Below, piece after piece: positions 34,963 through 44,900 of a stretch of 64,000 nt of DNA; within the stretch, counting starts at the first letter, position 1, and each line of letters starts with the position of its first letter. Origin of the DNA: OLB6 sp964525565 (GTDB taxonomy: Bacteria; Bacteroidota; Ignavibacteria; Kapaibacteriales; Kapaibacteriaceae). The position numbers were made by a program, and so were the translations under genes. The DNA is taken from the NCBI GenBank assembly GCA_964525565.1, contig CAZGHI010000006.1, forward strand, positions 17,092-81,091, written 5' to 3'. The notes under the pieces are model-generated. The model saw only the letters and a program-made list of their open reading frames with translations. It made no database searches and was not told the DNA's origin.

Positions 34963-37173
34963 TTATTTGTGTAATGGAAGCGACTGTAGGCGTAGGGAGT
35001 TTGCCATTACAGTCAGGGAACTGAGGGCCATTGTTGCTGCGGCCAGCATGGGCGAAAGAGTCCAGCCTGTCAGCGGAAAGAGAGCGCCGGCGGCAATTGG
35101 GATGCTGAGTACATTGTACAGGAATGCCAGATAAAGATTCTGACGCACCGTTTTCATGGTGGCTCGGGATGCTCGAAGTGCAAGGATCAGGTTTGACAGT
35201 CCGTTGCCAATCAGCGTTAAATCAGCAACGGCGTGAGCAAACTCAGAGGCACTGTTTAACGTTATGGCAACGTGTGCTTGTGCCATAGCCGGCGCGTCAT
35301 TGATTCCGTCTCCAATCATCGCTGTAGGTCCGTAGAGGTGCTGTAAGCGCTGCACTTCTTGTGCTTTCTGCTCGGGAATCACGCCCCATCGAACATCTGT
35401 GATGCCCGTCTTCCGCGCAACGGCAGCCGCTGTGAACTCACTGTCTCCGGTGATCATGGATACATGAATGCCATCTTTCTGTAAAGCTTCAACAGTGAGC
35501 GGGGCTTCATCGCGCATCGGATCGGCACAACTGAGCATAGCACACACATGCCCATTTATGGAGACGTACACAACCGTCTCAGCTTCTTTTTCGGCAAGTT
35601 CGGCTGCGGTCTCCAGATCACCGGGGATCAATGCCAGTGCTTCGCTAAGGAGTCTTTTGTTACCGATTCGCACGTGGTCGTTGCCAACCATACCAACAAT
35701 GCCCTTGCCTGCATGGGTTGTAATGGCAACCTGTTCACTGCCTTCCGGCGTAGGAAAAGCAGCCACAATAGCACTAGCCAAGGGATGCTCGCTATGTGCT
35801 TCTGCGCGTGCCACTATGCTCCAAACCTCGCTTGCCGGACGTTTACACGAGGTGGAAATTACCTTCGTGCGAACGACAGGCGTCCCATACGTGAGCGTTC
35901 CGGTTTTGTCGAATGCAACGGCACGCACCGATCCTAATACCTCGAGTGCTTCTGCCGAACGGAAGATGATGTTATATCGGGTAGCAAGCCCCCCCCCGAC
36001 AACAAGCGCAGCGGGTGTAGCCAATCCCAGTGCGCAAGGACACGCAATAACAAGCACTGCTATTGCACAGTTGATGGCTCTCGCTACTGCCATCGGAGAG
36101 TCGTCAGCAATCAACCAAAGAGCGAACGTTAGTGCTGCAATTGCTAAAACAACAGGAACAAAAACAGCGCTGATACTATCGGCCAAACGCTGTATTGGTG
36201 CTTTACTTTGCTGCGCTTCTTCAACGGCACGAATGATCGCAGCAAGCCGTGTAGCAGATCCGGTTGCAGTTGTTCGAACGGTCAAGGATCCGCTCTGGTT
36301 ATGTGTGCCGGCAATTACGCGCTGACCTTCGCCGCGTTCTACAGGCATACTCTCTCCAGTGAGAATGCTTTCGTCAACGCTCGATGTACCGGAAAGGATT
36401 TCGCCATCTGCAGGGATGATCTCACCCGGCCTTACCACGAACAACGACCCGATTGGTAGAGTGTCGGGGTCAACGTCGCGAAGAGCCCCCTCTTCTAATT
36501 GATGTGCTACCGGCGCCCTTTGGCGTACTAGTACTGCGAGGTCTGACATTAACGACGTTCGAGCCCGCGATTCTAGCCACTTACCGAGAAGCACGAGGGC
36601 GATGATTGTAGTGGTTGTGTCGAAGTACAGTTCGCTTTTATTGGCCAGAACGCCATCGAGAAGAGGTGTGAATGCGATAAGTACGCTGTACGCCAGAGCC
36701 GACCCTGCTCCCAATGTAATGAGCGTATCCATGGTAACACGACGGGCGCGTAGTCCTGACAGTGCCCGAAGCATAAACGCTCTGCCTGACCACACCACAG
36801 GAATCGTTAGTGTAAGGAGGATGGCGGGTTGTACATGAACATGCAAAACCATCGTAAGAACAAAAATTGCAAGAGCAAACGGGGCAGCTATGAGCAGATT
36901 CACAAGCCAGTACCGAGTAGTTCGCTGCTGGTTGACCATCGGATCTCCTGAAGTGCGTTCAGCATCCGAAGAGATTGTTGAAACCCGATATCCCGCCTCC
37001 TCTACTGCCCGAATAAGATCCGATGGTTTCGTACCCTCTGATGTTACGGCAGCACGATTCGTAACCAGATTCACACTCACATGCTTGACGCCGGAAACGC
37101 GTTTGAGTGCCGACTCGACGGAATGAGTGCATGCAGCACAGTGCATGCCTTCGATGTCAAGAATTGTTACCAT
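34963..37173 (-). CDS. copA: Copper-exporting P1B-type ATPase CopA
   Basis: A 736-residue ATPase. One N-terminal metal-binding domain has GMHCAAC; the core has TGESMPVE, the metal-transport CPC in VIACPCALGLATP, the phosphorylation site DKTGT, SEHPLASAI and GDGINDAPAMAQ. The later helices carry YN and MxxSS (FLYNVLSIP; MALSSL), which together with CPC mark Cu+ transport. It exports copper from the cytosol. Nine consecutive C (35989-35997) encode VVGGGLA and stay in frame. Confidence 0.95.
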   Translation of the reverse strand: MVTILDIEGMHCAACTHSVESALKRVSGVKHVSVNLVTNRAAVTSEGTKPSDLIRAVEEAGYRVSTISSDAERTSGDPMVNQQRTTRYWLVNLLIAAPFALAIFVLTMVLHVHVQPAILLTLTIPVVWSGRAFMLRALSGLRARRVTMDTLITLGAGSALAYSVLIAFTPLLDGVLANKSELYFDTTTTIIALVLLGKWLESRARTSLMSDLAVLVRQRAPVAHQLEEGALRDVDPDTLPIGSLFVVRPGEIIPADGEILSGTSSVDESILTGESMPVERGEGQRVIAGTHNQSGSLTVRTTATGSATRLAAIIRAVEEAQQSKAPIQRLADSISAVFVPVVLAIAALTFALWLIADDSPMAVARAINCAIAVLVIACPCALGLATPAALVVGGGLATRYNIIFRSAEALEVLGSVRAVAFDKTGTLTYGTPVVRTKVISTSCKRPASEVWSIVARAEAHSEHPLASAIVAAFPTPEGSEQVAITTHAGKGIVGMVGNDHVRIGNKRLLSEALALIPGDLETAAELAEKEAETVVYVSINGHVCAMLSCADPMRDEAPLTVEALQKDGIHVSMITGDSEFTAAAVARKTGITDVRWGVIPEQKAQEVQRLQHLYGPTAMIGDGINDAPAMAQAHVAITLNSASEFAHAVADLTLIGNGLSNLILALRASRATMKTVRQNLYLAFLYNVLSIPIAAGALFPLTGWTLSPMLAAATMALSSLTVMANSLRLQSLPLHK

Positions 37174-37180
37174 CGTTTAC

Positions 37181-37825
37181 TTAGCGATACTGCGGCTTAC
37201 TTCGATTTCGAAACGTCTTGAGAAACTTCTCTACCTTTGGACGAACAACAAAGGCACAGTAAGGCTGTGAGGAATTAAGGTTGAAATAGTTCTGGTGATA
37301 GTCTTCGGCCGGATAAAATGCTGAGTATGGTTGAACTTCGGTAACGATGGGATCCTGCCATATTCCTGCTGCATTCAGTTGTTCAATGTAGGCTTCGGCA
37401 ATTTCTTTTTGTTCTTTGGTGTGATAGAAGATAGCGCTTCGATACTGCCGTCCGACATCGTTGCCTTGCCTGTTTAGAGTTGTGGGATCGTGCACCTCAA
37501 AGAACACCTGTAGAAGATCTTCGTATGATAATACCGAGGGGTCGAACACGATCTGACAGGCCTCGGCATGGTTGGTGCTGCCGGAACTAACGGCTTTATA
37601 GTTGGCATCGTTGGCCGAGCCGCCGCAGTAGCCGCTTACAACGGTATCAACGCCCTCCAAGCGCTGAAACACTGCCTCGATGCACCAAAAACAGCCACCG
37701 GCGAGGGTAGCTGTTTCGCGGTCGTTTTTTTTCATTGTATGTGATGTTGCTGGTGAAGAAGCGGAGTTACTGTTCAACGAACATGCCGTGATCATCAAGT
37801 AGCATAGTGATGCTAAAACTCTCAT
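37181..37825 (-). CDS. msrA: Lipoprotein peptide-methionine (S)-S-oxide reductase MsrA
   Basis: A 214-residue MsrA with catalytic Cys in GGCFWCIEAVF, plus GYCGG, NHAEACQIVFDP, GRQYRSAIFYH and FYPAEDYHQNYF. The N-terminus MRVLASLCYLMITAC is a lipoprotein signal with lipobox ITAC, so the enzyme should act in the periplasm rather than the cytosol. It reduces oxidised methionine. It is 7 bp upstream of copA on the same strand, so copper export and repair of oxidised envelope proteins may be joined. Confidence 0.93.
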   Translation of the reverse strand: MRVLASLCYLMITACSLNSNSASSPATSHTMKKNDRETATLAGGCFWCIEAVFQRLEGVDTVVSGYCGGSANDANYKAVSSGSTNHAEACQIVFDPSVLSYEDLLQVFFEVHDPTTLNRQGNDVGRQYRSAIFYHTKEQKEIAEAYIEQLNAAGIWQDPIVTEVQPYSAFYPAEDYHQNYFNLNSSQPYCAFVVRPKVEKFLKTFRNRSKPQYR

Positions 37826-37842
37826 TGAGGCTGAGACGAACG

Positions 37843-38658
37843 TTAAAGCGGTGCGTTGTTTCGGAATGCATAGCGGAATTCCGGAGCAGGTAAACTGGCC
37901 TCTTCGGCAACGGTCCGGATTGCATCATTCGTGGCTGCCATAACTGTCCAGTAATCCGCTGGCTTGCAGTACGGTCGTACGGCTAAAACAGCGCCAGCCA
38001 TGGTAAACTCCACTACCCATACCTCCGGAGCAGGGGATTCTAGTACCCCGGGGATGTTCTTCAGTGACGTAAGAAGCCGATGAATTGTATCGTCAATATT
38101 TACTCCATGTGCAAGCTGCATACGCAGATCAACTCGGCGATGAGGCACGTCAGTCAGATTCTGAATGTTATCGGAGAACACCTTGTTGTTTCCGATAAAG
38201 GTGCGCACCCCGTCAGGTGTGGTTAATGTTGTTGCAAACAGCCCTATCTCATCAACCTTTCCGAGTGTTCCTGCTACACTTATTACATCACCAACCTTGA
38301 ACGGACGCAGTACAAGGAGAAATGCACCTGCCGCAAAGTTTGCTAACAGTCCACCCCAAGCAGTACCAATAGCAAAACCGGCAGCAGCAATGAATGCAGC
38401 AAACGATGTGGTTTCAACGCCGAACTGAGCAAGAATGGCAATCACCAGCAAGATATTGAGGCCAACGCCGATGATACTGCACAGATAAACCTGTAGTGTT
38501 GCATCAAAATGTCGCGCTGTAAGGGCTTTGCGTACGAACCGCACAATTAAACCAATCATCCAGCGACCAACTATCCACAGTGCAATTGCCCCAACAACTT
38601 GTATCCCGTACGATACGGCAGCGCTCTGGATGCTTTGGAGAATCTTTTCGAAATCCAT
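37843..38658 (-). CDS. MscS-type small-conductance mechanosensitive channel
   Basis: Starting at the ATG at 38658, which has GGGAG at a good distance, gives 271 residues. Three N-terminal membrane helices include the Gly/Ala-rich pore helix (FAAFIAAAGFAIGTAWGGLLANFAAG). The MscS beta domain follows (FKVGDVISVAGTLGKVDEIGLFATTLTTPDG, IGNNKVFSDNIQNLT) and then the alpha/beta C-terminal domain. It releases osmolytes on membrane tension. It is 17 bp upstream of msrA. Confidence 0.93.
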   Translation of the reverse strand: MDFEKILQSIQSAAVSYGIQVVGAIALWIVGRWMIGLIVRFVRKALTARHFDATLQVYLCSIIGVGLNILLVIAILAQFGVETTSFAAFIAAAGFAIGTAWGGLLANFAAGAFLLVLRPFKVGDVISVAGTLGKVDEIGLFATTLTTPDGVRTFIGNNKVFSDNIQNLTDVPHRRVDLRMQLAHGVNIDDTIHRLLTSLKNIPGVLESPAPEVWVVEFTMAGAVLAVRPYCKPADYWTVMAATNDAIRTVAEEASLPAPEFRYAFRNNAPL

Positions 38659-38709
38659 GGACGGAACTCCCATTTGATGAAAGGACAAGCGTTTAGATTG
38701 TAACGGCGT

Positions 38710-39087
38710 TTATGATGCTATCCATCGGGCTACAAATACGCCGGCGTATGCCGAAAGTACACTACCGGTGATTGTAAGAATGATATAGATCCCTGCCAAA
38801 GTACCGTTCCCTGTATCAATCATGTTCACGGTTTCCATGGAAAAGGTACTCATTGTTGTAAATCCTCCACATAAACCAGTTCCAAGAAATAAATACACAT
38901 CGCGTGAGCCCCCTCCAACCAGCACTGAGAGCGCCGATAGTGTACCAAGAACAAATGAGCCGACCAGGTTAACAATGATTGTGCCCACTGGTAATGAATC
39001 CGTAGAAACGGGGAAAGCCGAACTCAGCAGATATCGAAGTACACTTCCAATTGCTCCCCCAGCCAGCACGTGTAGAATCGGCATCAT
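38710..39087 (-). CDS. crcB: Fluoride channel CrcB/FluC
   Basis: The ATG at 39087 gives 125 residues, the usual CrcB length; longer frames add non-homologous sequence. The family features are GGAIGSVLRYLLS, GTIIVNLVGSFVLGTLSAL and GLCGGFTTMSTFS, with four membrane helices. It exports fluoride as a dual-topology dimer. I looked for a fluoride riboswitch in the 90 bp upstream and did not see one. Confidence 0.93.
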   Translation of the reverse strand: MMPILHVLAGGAIGSVLRYLLSSAFPVSTDSLPVGTIIVNLVGSFVLGTLSALSVLVGGGSRDVYLFLGTGLCGGFTTMSTFSMETVNMIDTGNGTLAGIYIILTITGSVLSAYAGVFVARWIAS

Positions 39088-39140
39088 AGTATCAGTGCAT
39101 GAGATTGTACAAAGTGATCCCAGAGCAAATGTAGGAACGA

Positions 39141-39148
39141 TAACTTTG
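39141..39148 (+). promoter_or_regulatory. Candidate -7 box for the M1 peptidase gene
   Basis: TAACTTTG is an exact match to the Bacteroidota -7 consensus TAnnTTTG, 32 bp before the ATG. No good -33 TTTG is seen at 19-21 bp, so support is moderate. Confidence 0.4.
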
Positions 39149-39180
39149 TTCTTTCCCATATCGTTCAATTCGAGTTGTTC

Positions 39181-41631
39181 ATGAAACTTGTACTGTTCGT
39201 CTTTTTCGTTGTTGCGGCGGCTTGTGTGGTGTGTCAGGAGCCGTATTTGCATACGACTACGTTTTTACAATATCCCGGCAGTGAGCCACGCGAGCATGCT
39301 GTTGATATGATCCACATGAAAGTTGATGTGGAGTTCGACACTGTGAAGACCATGGTGAAAGGGAAGGTACTTCATTCCTTCCGCGTGCTCCAGCAGAATG
39401 TGGATTCGCTGGTTTTTGATGGTGTGAAGATTACAGTCCTGCAAGCAATGCTGAATGGCAAACCTGCCCGCTATGTGGTTACGGACACAACCGTAGTAGT
39501 GTATTGCGAGCCGTCGCTCCGTTGGGATACCGAAGGAACAGTGCAGTTCACCTACGAGGCAACACCACGTAGGGGGCTCTTTTTTATCGGTTGGAACGAT
39601 AGTACAGGCACCATGCGTAGGCAGATTTGGACGCAGGGGCAGGCTGTTGACAACAGACACTGGATTCCTATGTACGATGAAATGAACGATAAAATGTTGA
39701 CCGAAACCATCATCACATTTGATTCATCGTACACAGTGATTTCTAATGGTATCCGTAAAAGTGTGCGCTCGAATAGCAATGGAACAAAAACGTGGCATTA
39801 CGCAATGTCTAAGCCCCATGCGTCGTACTTACTAATGGTGGCAATTGGTAGATATGCCGTTGCCACCGACACTACGAGTAGTGGCGTAGCTCTTGAGCAG
39901 TATTACTACCCAGACCGTCCGCAAGACCTGGAACCAACCTATCGGCTGAGCAAAGAATCCATGGATTTTTTGGAGAAGGAGACGGGGTATCCATATCCCT
40001 GGGGTGTGTATCGTCAGGTGCCCGCTGCAGATTACGTATATGGTGCAATGGAGAACACTACGGCCACAATCTTTGGAGACTTCTTCCTAACAGACTCCCG
40101 AGGCTGGTTAGACCGCTCATATGTAACAGTTAATGTGCACGAGCTAACACACCAGTGGTTTGGCGACCTCGTTACTGCGCGCAGTTTAAAGTCGCTATGG
40201 TTACAGGAAAGTTTTGCAACCTTTTACCCACTGCTCTTTACGCGTACCGTGTACGGAGAAGATGAGTATCAATGGAGTCGCCGCGGAATGCAAAACGCGG
40301 CGCTTTCGGCTGGAGAAAAGGATCGGTTCCCAATCGTACATGTTAAGGCAGGTGGTTCCAGAGTTTATCCAAAAGGGGCAGTAGTGCTGGATATGATGAG
40401 AACGGTTTTTGGTGCAGACGAACAGCGAAGAGTTATTCTGAAGTATCTAAAGCAGCATGCATTTGGAAATGTGGAAACCAACGACCTGTATTTGGCATTT
40501 CAGGACACGCTTGGGCTGAGTCCGGATTGGTTTTTCAACCAGTGGTTATACAAAGGTGGTGAACCCGAATATCATGTTTCCTACTACCAGTCGAGCCGAG
40601 ACGATCTTAAGGGAGCAGAATCGGTAACCACAATGGTNNNNNNNNNNAACCAAGTTCACTTTACCGATGCGCTTACCGGGCTGTTTAAAATGCCCGTTGT
40701 TTGTGAGGTACACTATACGGACGGAACCAAGGATTCCGTTCGAGCCTGGATAGAAGAGAAGACTACACTTGTTGACATACCCAACCCGCTTGGCAAACCG
40801 ATTGCTTTCCTGCTTTTCGATCCGGGTTCTACGATACTAAAAAAAATTACTTTTAAAAAATCGTGGGACATGCTTGCAGCACAAGCGCGGAAGGCACCCG
40901 CAATGATAGACCGATACGATGCTCTAACGCAGCTCGATTCCGACAGTACACGTAACATGCAATTGCTAGCCATTATTAGGGACGTCTATAGTTCCGAAAA
41001 ACACCATGCTCTGCGTTCAGAGGCAGTTTCCATGGCTGCTCGCTTAGCCGAAAAGGAGGTTGCCGAAGCATGGGAGGTTGTTCGTAATGGTCTTGCCGAT
41101 AAACACCCGGATGTACGCAAACGGGCACTTGCTGCTCTTACCATCATTCCGGAACAGCTACGTGGCGGAGTGGAAGCTTGCCTTGCCGACTCGTCGTATG
41201 CTGTTATGGAATCTGCGTTGCGCAGACTTTGTCGATCGTTCCCAGCGAGAGCAGATTCGTACATCTCTATCGTTCAGGGAGTTCGAAGTCCGGGAGCGGC
41301 TGTAGAAATTGCCGTTGCCGAATATCAGGCCTCACAGGGGAATACAGAGGCTGCGGCAGTGCTTGCCGAGTTCTGTGGTCCAAAGTATGATTTTGTTACC
41401 CGCCGAAATGCCTTTCAGGCAGTAGTTCGCTTGGGAACTGCCACATCTGCCATGATTTCGAATATTGCTGACGCTCTTCGTCATCAAAATTGGAGGCTTA
41501 CAGAGTCTGCACGCGATACATTGGCCAAATTGACTGGCATTTCCCAGAATCGTGACCTTATCTGGGCCGAAAGTTCAAATGTTAGGCTTACGAAGGCGCA
41601 GCAAAAGATTCTGCAAGACCTTGCGCGATAG
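39181..41631 (+). CDS. Exported M1-family aminopeptidase with HEAT-like C-terminus
   Basis: The ATG at 39181 (a TTG lies two codons before) gives about 816 residues, with ten N at 40638-40647. An N-terminal hydrophobic signal MKLVLFVFFVVAAACVVCQ may be a lipoprotein signal. The M1 hallmarks are complete: YGAMEN near residue 285 and HELTH at 320-324 with the third zinc ligand E343, exactly 18 residues on. After the catalytic domain the last 250 residues are alpha-helical repeats (HPDVRKRALAALTIIPEQL). It trims N-terminal residues of peptides outside the cytosol. Confidence 0.94.
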   Translation: MKLVLFVFFVVAAACVVCQEPYLHTTTFLQYPGSEPREHAVDMIHMKVDVEFDTVKTMVKGKVLHSFRVLQQNVDSLVFDGVKITVLQAMLNGKPARYVVTDTTVVVYCEPSLRWDTEGTVQFTYEATPRRGLFFIGWNDSTGTMRRQIWTQGQAVDNRHWIPMYDEMNDKMLTETIITFDSSYTVISNGIRKSVRSNSNGTKTWHYAMSKPHASYLLMVAIGRYAVATDTTSSGVALEQYYYPDRPQDLEPTYRLSKESMDFLEKETGYPYPWGVYRQVPAADYVYGAMENTTATIFGDFFLTDSRGWLDRSYVTVNVHELTHQWFGDLVTARSLKSLWLQESFATFYPLLFTRTVYGEDEYQWSRRGMQNAALSAGEKDRFPIVHVKAGGSRVYPKGAVVLDMMRTVFGADEQRRVILKYLKQHAFGNVETNDLYLAFQDTLGLSPDWFFNQWLYKGGEPEYHVSYYQSSRDDLKGAESVTTMXXXXNQVHFTDALTGLFKMPVVCEVHYTDGTKDSVRAWIEEKTTLVDIPNPLGKPIAFLLFDPGSTILKKITFKKSWDMLAAQARKAPAMIDRYDALTQLDSDSTRNMQLLAIIRDVYSSEKHHALRSEAVSMAARLAEKEVAEAWEVVRNGLADKHPDVRKRALAALTIIPEQLRGGVEACLADSSYAVMESALRRLCRSFPARADSYISIVQGVRSPGAAVEIAVAEYQASQGNTEAAAVLAEFCGPKYDFVTRRNAFQAVVRLGTATSAMISNIADALRHQNWRLTESARDTLAKLTGISQNRDLIWAESSNVRLTKAQQKILQDLAR
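40638..40647. other. Assembly gap inside the M1 peptidase gene
   Basis: Ten N. The nominal length keeps the frame open, but the true length is unknown. Confidence 0.95.
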
Positions 41632-41941
41632 GTTGGTGGGGATAAGTTCATGCAACCATAGCATTCCTCTGTAACGATTTCTGCGGAATTTTGGTGTGGT
41701 TCTTGCTATTCGCAGGTGGCAAGTAACCAATATGCGTGCTATGGTACTTGGTCCGAAACGCAACGTTGCTCTTAACAGACCAGCATAGGCGAACAGACCA
41801 GGGCACATTCTAACAGCGCAGCCCTGACTCATGAGCCGTTATGCTGTTAGCATTTCAATCATGAAACCATTATGCAGGAACTCAGTCACGTTTAACCGGT
41901 AAAAGCATACAACGAAAACTCATTGACCTGTGGAGGATATC
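41632..41941. other. 310-bp regulatory region upstream of the type IX-secreted protein
   Basis: No gene. It contains AACAGACCAG at 41774-41783 and 41792-41801 and a weaker third copy AACAGCGCAG at 41812-41821, spaced 18 and 20 bp. An inverted repeat CTAACAG/CTGTTAG (41810-41816 and 41844-41850) encloses the palindrome CTCATGAG. TGGAGGATATC just before the next ATG is a strong ribosome site. Confidence 0.6.
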
Positions 41942-44900
41942 ATGACCAGAATTGCCGTTTACTTATACGCTGTAATGATCGGACTCATTTGTGTCCATCC
42001 ATTGCGTGCTGGTGCAAGCAGCCAGCCGATGGGATACAACGTTACAACATCCACCTACACCGAGATTACCGGCGGTACGGTTCGTGCGTCGGGTAGCGCA
42101 ATCGAAGGCTATTCTGACGCCATATCGCTGCCGTTTAGTTTTAACTGGGTTGGTACGGCGTATTCGGAGGTAATGATACATGGAGATGGGTATGTAAGTT
42201 TTGGCGACGGTGGTGATATGCCGTCAGCACTGCCCGCAGGAGGCGCACTGATTTCTGCGTGGTACAACTCGCTCTCCGGTACATCAAACGGTGAAATCCG
42301 CACTCAAACGCTGGGCGATAGTCCCAACCGGGTATTCGTTATACAATGGAAGGGCGCTACACGTGCACCACAGGGGTCATCTAATGACGTCTATAATTTT
42401 CAGATCAGGTTGCGGGAAACCGACGGTAGAGCGGAGATCGTGTACGGCACAATGACCATTACTGCGGCGGTAGGAGCATTTATTGGTGCTCGCTCAAGTT
42501 CCGGAGAATCACTGTGCCTTACTGCCAATTACCACCATTCAACCTGGACAGCCCCTTCGTCAACCATGAACGATGAATCGGTAGCCTTGCAAGGATGGGG
42601 ACCGCCGTCGGGGACCACCTACATTGTGGGTGCTGCCACATCAGCCGATGCTGCTGTTATTTCGCTGTCGAGTCCAACCACCAAGTTTAATGCAAACACA
42701 ACACAAACAATTCGTGTTATCGTGCGAAACCACGGTGTAAACCCAATGGATTCCGTAGAAATTCATTGGAGGTTAAATGGTGTTACTCGAACAACGGTAC
42801 GGTACTTTGCTTCTCCACGTATCGAGCCTGGAGAGACCTTCGAAGTAACTCTCGGTACAGCAACATTTAATGCCGGATCGTTCAACACACTCGAGGCATG
42901 GACGCGGTACCCCAATGGAGTGAATGATCAGTATCCGGGTAACGACATGCTGGTAGCATACATGGCTCCACGTGCCAGCGGTACACTAAATATTGCACTG
43001 GCACCGAACCCGAATATTTTTCCTTCGTTTCGCGATTGCATTCGATACCTGGTAACAGCAGGTATTTCAGGAAATGTAACCGTGAATGTTTTTAGCGGTA
43101 ACTACAACGAACAGATCCTGGTACATCCCGTAAACAATTCGCTTGCGGGTGGGACGGTAACCTTTAAAAATGCAGCTAACAATGCGCCAACAATCACGTG
43201 GAGTCCGTCAAAGTATCCATCCGGCTTATATGGGCTATATGAGTCAGACTACAGTCAGGTGACCCTGCTTGAGGGGGCTTCGGCTGTTTTTAACGGTTTA
43301 CGGTTTACTCTGGCCAATGGACTTGACCACGGTGGGCATTTTTACGGTTATAATCTCGGACCGGTAACCATACAAAACTGCAGGTTCACGGGACCCAATA
43401 ACTACCTTACCATGGCCGAACCTACGTATGCAATCAACCTTTCTGGTGGTGCATTTGAAGTGTCGGACAATACAATTTCCAATATGCCAATGGGTATATA
43501 TCTGAATGGGAATTCGGGTAACCAGGATAAAATTTCGGGCAACACAATAACAAATTGTTACGAAGCTGGAATTTTTACCTACTCAAACAACGTGCAGATC
43601 CATAAGAACACAATCACCGGAGCCAGCGGGGCAAGTATCTTTTATGGTATTGGTGTTTCCGGCGCCGGATCCGTTACTGCAAACACGATTACCGGTAATG
43701 TATCGGCACAGGCCACTAGCTTTGGGTTAGGTATCGAAGCTGTATCGGTGTATGGCGGTAGCAGTACGCCACATGGTTTGCTTATAGCAAATAACATGAT
43801 CCTCGTAGGAGCATCTGGAACATCACTAGGTTTGGTATGTCAGTCTGATGCCCAAACTGCAACTACAAGTGTTCTCCATAATACAGTAAACATTGTTGGC
43901 ACTTCCGGTACCAATGGCACAGCAGCGTACCTGCTCGGTATAACACCCATGCAGATTGTGAATAACATCTTCCATAACTATGGTACGGGGAACGATGGTG
44001 GGTACGCAACCTTCATTGAAGATTATAGTTCCGAAGGCTTTATTTCCAGCATGGACTTTAACAATCACATGACAACAGGAACCCTGGTTGGCTACTATGC
44101 TGGTGATATCACTCGGAATACTTCGGGTCACCCCCTCACCAACTGGCGAACTGCTACAGGTCGTGATCAGAATTCTTCGTCTGTTGCTGTTGTCTTTATG
44201 GGAGAAACCGATCTGCATTTGAAAGAAATTCAATCGCAACTGTTCGGTTCTTCTTCAACAATCTCGACAGTGAGCGTTGACATTGATGACGAAAACCGGC
44301 TGAAACCGTACATGGGTGCTGATGAGCTTAAGCCGCGTGTGGTAATTCTGGAGTCGCCGCAAAGCAGATATGCATGCCTGGGAGAATCGGTAACACTCAT
44401 TTGTGTTGCGAGTGTAACACCCGGCGCAACCGTGGTGTATCAATGGTATAAAGATGGAGTGAAGCTGAACGGACAGACCAGCAATTCGCTAACCATTGGC
44501 AGCATCGGTTATCCGGCGTCAGGCGTTTATACATGCAGAGTTGAGGCCACCGACGGTACGTCCACAACAATTGTTGAAACCGAAGCTGCCAGCATACTTG
44601 TTGTACGCCCAACCAGCATGGTCTTGCATCCCGAAAGCCAACCTGTGGGTATCGGTGGATCAGTAACCCTTGAAGTTGAAGCTGAAGCCATCGGTGCACC
44701 GAGTGATTTCGTGCCAAAGTATCAGTGGAAAAAACGCGTTTGGAACTCTTCGATTTCCGCCTATGTAGATACGAATGTTGTGGATAATGGACGGATCACG
44801 GGTTCAAAATCCAACCGATTGGTCATTAATCCAATAATTGCAGCCGATACCATGGATATGTATGTGTGCGAAGTAGTCGGCTATTGCGGCACCGTTGTAT

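Noticed and set aside
35989..35997. C9 run in copA as a frameshift
   Set aside because: The frame is intact (VVGGGLA) and all ATPase motifs are in one protein.
39088..39180. Fluoride riboswitch before crcB
   Set aside because: The region does not show the conserved crcB-motif sequences.
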